A DNA stretch of 64,000 nucleotides, from positions 222,365,845 through 222,429,844 of the forward strand of contig NC_077233.1 in NCBI RefSeq assembly GCF_027887165.1. The letters run 5' to 3'. This document shows, one piece after another, positions 55,770-64,000 of the stretch (within the stretch, counting starts at the first letter, position 1; each line of letters opens with the position of its first letter). The notes under the pieces were generated by a model, which worked only from the letters and a program-made list of their open reading frames with translations, made no database searches and was not told the DNA's origin. The stretch comes from Monodelphis domestica. Taxonomy: Eukaryota; Chordata; Mammalia; Didelphimorphia; Didelphidae. The position numbers were made by a program, and so were the translations under genes.

Positions 55770-55985
55770 AATTTGTTATTATTCATTTTTTTTTCAGTCA
55801 TGTCCAGCTCCTTGTGGGGTTTTCTTGACAAAGATATTGGAGTGTTCACCATTTCCTTCTCCAGCTTATTTTACAAATGAGGAAACTGAGGCAAACAGGG
55901 TTAAATGACTTGTCCAGGGTCATACATTTAGTGTCTGAGGTTGGATTTGAACTTAGGAAGATGACTCTATCTACTGCCCTAAAGG
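55770..55985 (-). mobile_element. CORE-SINE with RTE-like tail (MAR1-like) inside L1
   Basis: Tail complement 'cagtcatgtccagctccttg', 'ccatttccttctccagctta' and core 'gacttgtccagggtcataca'. The head end is shortened. Confidence 0.75.
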
Positions 55986-56185
55986 ATCAGAGGTATTAAA
56001 AAGTCCTTTAATATGATAAAAGTTATATCTTTTGTAAAATCGAGGTAGACTTAATTGACATTGAGACATACTAGAAGCTTTGGAGAAACACTAGAAACTT
56101 TCTCAGTATGAAGATTTAAGCAAGGATTCTTCCTCTTCCTTCTATTAAGAGAGTTCTAGAAAAGATAGCTATGGGAATAAAATGA

Positions 56186-56438
56186 AATTCTGTTTCATTT
56201 TTAGCTCTGAATTTTCTCCCTCCCACCCCCTCCTACCTAAGAATGAAAAAACAAGAAAAATAAAACTCATTATAAACATGCATTGTTAAGCAAAATAAGT
56301 TTCCACATTAGTCATATCTCACCCCAAAATATTGTACCATCTAAATTCTAAGTCCATCATTTCTCTATCTGGAGTATGGTACTCATGATGAGTCCTCTGG
56401 AATTGTGGCTGGTCATTGTGTTGCTCAGAGTGAAGGAG
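56186..56438 (-). mobile_element. Old L1 3' end
   Basis: 'ctccctcccaccccctccta', 'gttaagcaaaataagtttcc' and 'gagtcctctggaattgtggc' on the minus strand. Confidence 0.6.
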
Positions 56439-56774
56439 AACAATTCTTAGACAAATTAGGGATCAAAATGAGGATAAAAGACAAAAGTATATAATTTTGA
56501 TATTAAAATTAAAATGCTTTTGATCAATGAAATAGAATTAGATGAGAAATTGAGTGGGGAAAGTTATTTGCATAAAGTATTACTCATAAGGGAATGATAC
56601 ATACCTAAAATCACTAAAAGATGTAGAGAAAAACAAGTGAAAAAATGGGCTGATCTCTAAACACCAAGCAGAGGAGTTTGGATTTGATCCTAAGAAGCAG
56701 CAATGAGCTACTGGAGCTTCTTGAGTTGGGGAGTGACACGCTTGCACTTGTGTTTTAAGTATATGGCTTGGAGG

Positions 56775-56968
56775 GGTAGATAGGGAACATGGTGGATAGA
56801 GAACCAGGCCTGGAGGTTGGAGGTGTTGGGTTGAAATGTGACCTCATCCATTTCTTAACTGTGTGACCCTAGGCAAGTCACTTAACCCCAATTGCCTGGA
56901 CCTTACTGCTCTTCTACCATAGTGTCAAAACTCAGTATCAGGTCTAAGACAGAAAGTAAGGTTTTAAA
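56775..56968 (+). mobile_element. SINE-A
   Basis: Head 'gggaacatggtggataga', core 'gtgtgaccctaggcaagtca' and tail 'agacagaaagtaaggtttt'. Confidence 0.8.
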
Positions 56969-56970
56969 TA

Positions 56971-57012
56971 TATTTGTATGTATGTATGTATGTATGTATG
57001 TATGTATACATA
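56971..57012. repeat. (GTAT)n microsatellite
   Basis: Perfect GTAT units follow the A/T tail of the SINE, a common place for microsatellites to arise. Confidence 0.95.
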
Positions 57013-57175
57013 TAAATGACAGTAATTGTATGGAGGGAAGTATCAGAGAAGGAATGTACTTGAGACAGAGAAAACTTTAAGGAGCCTATTACAGTTGTCC
57101 AAGAGAGGTAATGAAGGTCTGAACTAGTATGGCTGTCATTTGCTTTGAGAGGATAGGTACAGTAATACACAGGAG

Positions 57176-57645
57176 AAGCTGAATTTTTCAGGTCATAATA
57201 TTCTGGTTATCCATTTTGAATTATGCAAAAAAAAGTGACCAAAGTGTTCCCACCCTTTCACTTAGTGATCCAGTTGATGTCTGTATACTCCAAGGAGGAC
57301 AAGGCAGAAATAAAGGTCTAATATATATGGCAAGCAGCACTTTTTTTCTTTTCTTTTTTTTTTCCAAGCAGCACTTTTTGAAGAATCGTAGGGCTAGAAC
57401 TATTGTGAGAGGTTATCATTTGAGAAAAAGGTGGGAAAAGGGTGGCATATAAATGTAATATAATATCATGCAATAAGAAATGGCAAATGTGAGAAACTCA
57501 AGGATGATTCTGAGTGAAATAAAAAGATTTAAAAGGATGATACACAAAGGGAATGCAACAGGATAAATGAAAAGACCAGTAAAAGGAAACAACTTGATCA
57601 ATAATGACCATAGAGAACAGATAATGAAACATACTTCTTCCTGGT
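57176..57645. other. No feature recognised
   Basis: Intronic DNA; includes a T-run near 57340-57363. Confidence 0.35.
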
Positions 57646-57649
57646 AGAG

Positions 57650-57765
57650 TCAATCAGTAAATATTTGTTAAGCCACCTATAAGATGCCAGACACTGTGCC
57701 AAGTACTAGAGATGCACAGAAAGTCAAAAAAACAGTCAGGGCTCTCAAGGATTAAATTAGAGATG
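57650..57765 (+). mobile_element. Old interspersed repeat ('family B') 5' piece
   Basis: 'gtcaatcagtaaatatttgt' and 'gccagacactgtgccaagta'. Confidence 0.55.
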
Positions 57766-57844
57766 GGGTGGAGGATAGTGGGAGAACTACTCCAACACTA
57801 TTCATATGTTTTCAAAAATGGTCACTGTAGCTAGTAGAAATAAT

Positions 57845-59805
57845 CACTAACTTTAGCAAAGTTACATAATCCACATAAATCATCAGCATTCCTATATGTT
57901 TCCAATAAAACCCAGCAGCAAGAGTTAGAAAGAGAAACTCCAATTAAAGTCAAACTAGACAAGATAAAATACCTGGGAATCTACTTGCCAAGACAAATTC
58001 AGGAATTATATGAACATAACTACAAAACATTCCACACAGATAAATCTAGATGTACATAATTGGAAAAACATCAATTGCTCATGGGTAGGATGAGGTAATA
58101 TTATAAAAATGACAATCCTGCCTAAATTAATTTACTTATTCAGTGCTATACCTATCAAACTACCAAAATACTTTTTTATGGAATTAGAAAAAATTATTAC
58201 AAAGTTCATCTGGAAGAACAAAAGATCAAGGATATCCAGGGAAATCATGGGAAAAAAAACTTGGGAAAGATGGAGACCTAGTGTTACCAGATTTCAAACT
58301 GTACTATAAAGCAGTGATCATCGAAATGATATGATACTGGCTTAGAGATACAAGGATGTATTAATGGAATAGACTAGGGGTAAATGATAGTAGCAAGAGT
58401 GTTTGGTAAACCCAAAGATCCCAACTTTTGGAATAAGAACCCACTATTTGACAAAAACTGCTGGGAGAATTAGAAAACAGTATGGGAGAAATTAGGTTTA
58501 GATCAACATCTTACACCCCATATCAAGATTAATTCAAAGAGTGAAATCATAAATAAATTAGATGAACATAGAATAATATACCTGTCAGATCTATGGGAAA
58601 GGAAGGAATTTAAGACTAAGCAGGAGATAGAGAACACTATAAAATGTAAAATGAGTAATTTTGATTGTATTAAATTAAAAAGTTTCTGTACAGATAAAAC
58701 CAATGGAACCAAAATTAGAAGGGAAACAACAAATTGAGAAAAAACTTTATAACAAAAACCTCTGACAAAGGTCTAATTTTTCAAATTTATAAGGAGCTAA
58801 GTCAATTGTACAAAAAATAAAGTCATTCCCCAATGGACAAATAGTCAAAGGACATGAATTGGCAGTTTTCAGATAAAGAAATCAAAACTATCAATAAGCA
58901 CATGAAAAAGTGTTCTAAATCTCTCATACTTCATGAAATGCAAATCAAAACAACATTGAGGTACCACCTTACACCTAGCAAATTGGCCAATATGACAGCA
59001 AAGGAAAATAATAAATGTTGGAGGGATTGTGGCAAAATCAGGACACTAATGCATTATTGGTGGAGTTGGGAATTAATCCAGCCATTCTGGAAGGCAATTT
59101 GGAATTATACCCAAAGGACTTTAAAAGAATGCATACTCTTTGATCCAGCAATACCACTACTAATACCAATAATACTACTAATACCAAAGAGATAATAAGG
59201 AAAAAGACTTGTATAAAAATATTCATAGCTGCACTCTTTGTAGTAGCAAAACATTGGAAAATGAAGGATTGTCCCTTGATTGAGGAATGACCAAATTGTG
59301 GTATATAATGGTGATGGAATACTACTGTGTATAAGGAATGATGATCTGGAGGATTTCTATATGAACTAGGAGAACCTAAATGAACTGATGCAAAGTGAAA
59401 TGAACAGAACCAGGAGAATATTGTACACAGAAAGTAAAGCATTGTGAAAGTAATCCAATGTAGTGGACTTAATAGTAGTAATGCAACAAACCAGGACACT
59501 CCTGAAGGACTAATGGGAAAGAATGCTAACCACTTTGAGAGAAATAACTATGGGAGTAGAAATGCAAAAGAAGAACATATGACATCACTTATCACATGTA
59601 ATGGGTATGTGATTTGGGGTTCAGGCTTTGAAAGATTGCTCTATATCAAAAATGAATAATATGGAAATAGATATCAAGTGAGAACATTTGTACGACCCAG
59701 TGGAATTGCTTGTCGGCTCTGAGAGGGGGAAGGAAAGAAGAGAGAGAAAGAAAATGGATCATGTAAATATGGAAAAATATTTAAAAATAAAAATAAATTC
59801 CCAAC
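57845..59805 (+). mobile_element. L1, long 3' part (ORF2 C-terminal third plus 3' UTR)
   Basis: The longest L1 in the window, about 2 kb. It carries coding remnants 'cagcaagagttagaaagaga', 'caattaaagtcaaactagac' and a stretch at 58854-59195 encoding [19 protein letters not shown]. The C-rich motif is CWRDCGKIRTLMHYWWSW, where the last Cys of CX3CX7HX4C has become Trp. Several stops interrupt the frame. A short 'taataccaataatac' expansion is at 59158-59187. It ends in an A-rich tail. It is older than the copy at 10295. Confidence 0.85.
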
Positions 59806-61300
59806 TAAACATTGAATTAAAAATCCTGAAAAAAAAAGGTGAGATCAATTTTTAAAAATGGTCCCCATAGTTGGTATTTTTGCCCAGGCATTTTTCTTTT
59901 TTTATGAGATAATTTGATTTTCATGGAAATACCCAGAATTTTCCAGAAATGACTGGTAGAAAATAAAAAGAACAATGAAATGCAATTTAAAAAAAGAAAG
60001 AAAAAACCAGGCAGGATTAAAAAATGTTATTCTCTGCATAAGCAGCATTTTTCTGCCATTCATCGAGAGGATGAGCTTGCCCATTGTCATGGCAACAGAA
60101 GAATGGTCAGGTGTTTACTAGGAAATGGGTTCTGTATGGACAGTTGTTCTAAGTGATGGGCAGTCATTGGTGTTTGCAGAATTGCCCTTCAGAGAAACTG
60201 CTAAAAAGCTAGTGCTGCTTCAAGAATTCCATTTCAGGCTCTAGTGGTGAGAATATATAAACTTTAGTTCTGAAAGTGGGCCCTGAGATTAGTGACAGAA
60301 GTTATACAAATTACAGCACGTGCAGAACTATCTACTCAGCTTTCATCTATTTACGGGAAGACGGTCCATAGTGGAGAAGATTTGTCAAAATGAATTGTGG
60401 GGTAAATTCTATTCTTACTTAGCCTACCTTTTCTTAAATTCATGTAGATTTGGTGGAAGTGTGATAAACACCAAATTGTTGCACTTCTCAAGCTGGTTTT
60501 CCTTTTAAAGAATGTCTTATACTTTATCATTTAATATCAAAGTAGACTTTGCTTCTTTAAGAGATGGAATAGTAATTTATATATTTCATGATAGCAATCT
60601 AGTAGAAAAAAAGAGTATCTGAAAATGCATCATTTTGAGGGGAAATTGCTTCTGTTATCAGATAGTGCCTGATATTTTCCTGAATATATTTTGCCTCAAT
60701 CATTGACATTTTGATTTCATTTGTTGAATTGTGTTAAACTAAGTCAGGGTGAGGTTGATAGTCAAACTACTGATTTTACCCTAGAGATTATCTAGTTTTG
60801 AGAGAGAATATTTTTGAAGAAACAAAGTTTATTTAATTTCTAGAATTATATAAGACTGAAAATCCTAGTGAGTATTTTAGTTATGAATGATTAAAGTATT
60901 ATATATGAACTCATCAGTTTAATTTATCAACAACTATTCAAAATATTATATATTTTAAATTTCTAGACAATATTGCATTTTAAAGCTTCAAATTTTTGAT
61001 AAATATTATTCAAAGAAACATTATATGTGTGAATAATAGAAAGCATCATTTTTTTTGTTTGGGTTTCATTATTTTTTTAGATAATTTCTGCAAATATCAT
61101 TTCTACATAATGCCAAATAAATGATTTGGAAGAAATGAACCAATGTATTAATTAAGAATCAATGTATTCAGTAAGAAATTAGTTTCCTCACAAGGGAATT
61201 GTGCTGTGAAATGTTTCCAAAACCCATTATTTCAAGTCAATATATTCCACCATATAGAGATATAGAGATACAGGGTAAATTGTCAATCTTAAGAACTTAA
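59806..61300. other. Mostly unique intronic DNA
   Basis: No repeat is recognised over about 1.5 kb. An X-box-like motif at 60083-60096 is noted as a finding. Confidence 0.4.
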
Positions 61301-61301
61301 T

Positions 61302-61505
61302 GAGGGGCAGTTACATGGCTCAGTGGATAGAAAGCTAGGCCTGGAGATGCAAAGTCTTGGGTACAAATCTGTCCTGAGACTTTGTGACTCTGAGCAAGTA
61401 ATTTAATCCCAAATGCCTAGCCCTTACTGCTCTCCTGCCTTGGAACCAATACTTAGTTCTGTCATCCTATGACAGAAAGTAAGGGTTTAAAAATTTTTTT
61501 AAAGA
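61302..61505 (+). mobile_element. SINE-A
   Basis: Head 'ggggcagttacatggctcag', a shortened core and tail 'gacagaaagtaagggttt'. 'tgtcatcctatgaca' inside the tail region is a small palindrome. Confidence 0.8.
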
Positions 61506-61537
61506 AAAATTTAACAAATTTAATCTCTGTAAAGAGA

Positions 61538-61680
61538 GAGCATAGTGTGGCAGAGGGTATAGAATCAGAAAACCTACATTGAAATCTTGACTATTTACTA
61601 TTTGTGTGGCCGTCCACAAGTGTCTGGGCCTCAGTTTTATCATCTTACAAAGAAGAGGCTGGTCTATTTAGATAATGTCT
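61538..61680 (+). mobile_element. MIR SINE, fragment
   Basis: 'gggcctcagttttatcatct' and a MIR-like head at 61545. Confidence 0.6.
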
Positions 61681-63965
61681 AAGATTTTTAAATTTTTTTA
61701 TTTTTTAAATTTTATGAATCTTATTTCCATGTGTTTTTTGAAAACTGAAATGACTGAGAAAACAAAGGTTTCATCTTTTGAGCATTTTGACTTATTAAGT
61801 AATGCATGGCAATTGCCCAGCAAATTGGGACCAGTCCATTCCTTAGCTAAGGACTGGACCCCAAATATGGGAAGAGACAGACTTTTATGCATTTAAATTA
61901 ATTGTTAGACTAATTGATTTAAAGGAAGAAATACAACATTAGATAATCTAACTTCTAATTGTAGGAAAGATTAGGGACTGTTCAATTTGGGAGAGAGAGA
62001 GTGAATAAGTACAATTCACTGAATGCAGAAAAAGAGGTGTTTCCCTCCCCCCCAAGTGTCTGTAAACAGTCAAAGGAACTTGGAAACAATACCATTGGTC
62101 AGTATGGGGCCATTTTTCAGAGAAGACACATGGGTTGTTTGAAATGTGCAATTGTGAGAAAACTCCTTGTGTCCATCTTTGGATTGGACCGGGTTTATGG
62201 TCAGCATTGCCTAGGTCCTTAGGATAAGGGTCTCTAAGTAGTAGGTAGAAGTGGTTCAGTTTTCCAGCCAGGCAGGGCTAGATTTAGCCAGTGTAACAAG
62301 GTTTTCCCCCATTTCTTTTGATGAATAGAGTTTTCTCATAGGACAGAATGTGTACTTGAGCCATAATTGAATGGTAAGAAATGCAAGCTAGCTCCAGAAC
62401 TGAATCAAAATTGAGTCAGTTTGGTGCACTCAGTTTCCACAGTTAACTATTTGCTGTCCTAATCTCCTTGTCCATCATGGTTGTATTCTTGGGGCTGGTG
62501 CCAGCTAATTTATACACCTTATGCAAATTGACTCCATTAACTCTCTGGAACAGGGATCAAGATTGGAGTGACAGATAGTCGTATTTCCATATCTAAGATT
62601 CATAGATGAAATTGTGGCAAATACTTAAGGGAAATCTCTTCTTTCAACAGTATTTTCTTCTCAAGAGTGTGGTATGGTCTCCTGATGATATGGTGATGAA
62701 CAATTTGGGAGGAGACAGAAAGGAACAAGTGTATTTTTTAACCTCTTGAGTTAGAGTTAGGAAGATCTGACTGAATTGGTTTAGGCAAGTTATAAGAAAA
62801 TTAACCTTTTCTCAAACATCTTGTCTAATTCTCCTTTGTTTTCAATTGTTTATATAGTGACATTATATCAAACAGGTTAGATGAATATCATTGCATCAAA
62901 ATGATCAAAGCACTAATAGTGAGGAATTGGACGAACTCTTAAGTAACTGCCATTTCTGTATTATCAATGAAGAAAAGGTAGAAAAATGCTGTCTTGTTGA
63001 GATGAGTCCTTTCCTAGTTTTTCAATTCAGTTGATTTTATATTTTTTGAGTGTGCACAACCTGCCAAATATTTTAAGACAAAGAACTGTCACTGTTTCTT
63101 TCTGTGGGTGCTTGCATGTAAAGGAGATGAAGCAGTTAAATGTTTCTCTTTCACCATTTTTATATCTAATAATGAAATTGCAAAAAGGTGATTATGAAAA
63201 CTGTTGCTTAAAAGTGAATATTCTTTCTACCAAACCACAGAATTTAGGAAGGCTTTCTGGAAGTGAAGAAATTCAGGGAAAATTTTCAGTAAAGGGAAAA
63301 GAAGTGTTTTGATTGGCAGGAGTTAGGAAGGCATTCCAGGCATTACTGATAACATAAAAAGAGTGGGAAAGGAAAAAGTAAGAGGCCAGACTGATTCCTG
63401 CCCACTGAACTTCAAAGAGTGAGTGAGAAAAGATGAGTGAAGATGATTTTAAGCATAAGAAATAGGACTGAATTTGTCAGACGTTCACAGCAATCAGTGG
63501 CAAGCCATTGATTAATCATTTGCTTTTTATTCTAAGCCTTTAAAATAGTCAATGCATGGCAATAACACAAGTCATTCATTTGTGGCTTCATCCCTGATGA
63601 GTTAACTCTCACTCATTTCCTTTCAGCATGACAGATTGGTTAAAATAACTGTTTGGGAAATGAATGTTGCACCAGGGATTAAGGCTATCAACATGTGGGA
63701 AACAGTAATTAGTTTGGAAGGCCAAAGATGAAAAAAGCAGCTGTAGTCTCTGGAGGGAGCTGGAGTATACCCACTGGTACCCTTATGTATTTCCGCTATA
63801 TGCTGTGATTTCATTGCCTCTTTCTTTATTGAATTAGGCTTGTAACCTCTTCTTCCTGCATTGAGAAAACCCACTTTTTAGATCTGATTGCCCTTTTTAG
63901 TGGACTAGATCAGAATCTGGCACTCACTAGTTCCCCTGCTCCCAATACAGAGGGGCAAACATATC
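61681..63965. other. Mostly unique intronic DNA
   Basis: About 2.3 kb with no repeat or exon I can identify. The short open frames look random. Confidence 0.4.
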
Positions 63966-63967
63966 TA

Positions 63968-64000
63968 GGGTGTTTCAAAAGTCATGGTACAGTTTTAAGT
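63968..64000 (+). mobile_element. Mariner-like terminus cut by the window end
   Basis: 'gggtgtttcaaaagtcatgg' after a TA (63966-63967) resembles the start of the mariner-type element at 12146. Only 33 nt are visible. Confidence 0.4.

Larger units (their letters stand above)
55613..56650 (+). mobile_element. L1 ORF2 remnants, interrupted
   Basis: About 55630-55770 ('agactgaaaaagcttttgac') and 55986-56185 ('taagcaaggattcttcctct') are forward L1 reverse-transcriptase coding remnants. About 56440-56650 may be a later part. A SINE and an opposite L1 end interrupt them. No frame is open. Confidence 0.6.
56651..57175 (+). mobile_element. Old interspersed repeat ('family B') 3' part with nested SINE
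   Basis: 56660-56770 ('agctactggagcttcttgag') and 57020-57175 ('gcctattacagttgtccaag') correspond to the 3' part of the repeat at 50430-50700. Confidence 0.55.

Overview
This window is ordinary mammalian genomic DNA, almost certainly from a marsupial. The evidence is the dense load of marsupial-type SINEs: a CORE-SINE with a 'ggaaggtaagggttt' tail, a second SINE with an RTE-like tail ending in 'gaacaacaa', and many MIR copies. There are also L1 3' ends typical of marsupials, CR1/L3, RTE and L2 LINE remains, hAT and mariner-type DNA elements, and solo LTRs. The species cannot be fixed from the sequence alone. There is no bacterial-style gene organisation, no CRISPR array and no operon.

Only one protein-coding gene is supported: PRKAR1B, the RI-beta regulatory subunit of cAMP-dependent protein kinase, on the + strand. 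Its first coding exon (59 codons, the dimerisation/docking segment) lies at 18756-18932, with a good splice donor and an acceptor just upstream. A GC-rich CpG-island promoter with a probable noncoding first exon ends at a donor at 16890/16891, so intron 1 is about 1.86 kb. Everything from 18933 to the window end (more than 45 kb) appears to be intron 2; I could not find the next coding exon. The 16 kb upstream holds no recognisable gene.

Layout. 1-16.5 kb: repeat-rich upstream DNA, with an L1 fragment split by a solo LTR, an inverted SINE pair, an L2 copy, an RTE LINE 3' end with a C2H2-like motif, a hAT element with an 8-bp duplication, a young 5'-truncated L1 and a mariner-type element split by a SINE. 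16.5-19 kb: the PRKAR1B 5' end, including a GCC/GCT triplet tract in exon 1 and a roughly 260-nt pyrimidine tract before exon 2. 19-32 kb: intron 2 with few repeats; it includes a perfect CRE palindrome beside a long (TG)n(AG)n tract. 33-43 kb: large CR1/L3 LINE copies carrying nested SINEs and a second hAT element. 43-48 kb: an L1 with a perfect target duplication, two old L1 3' ends in tandem, and two 7SL RNA-like segments flanking a repeat that also occurs 2.2 kb upstream. 49-53 kb: nested repeats with two solo LTRs. 54-60 kb: L2 and L1 remains. 60-64 kb: mostly unique DNA, ending inside another mariner-like terminus.

I did not find a previously undescribed system. The most useful items for follow-up are the 7SL-like pair, the PRKAR1B 5' region and the intronic CRE.
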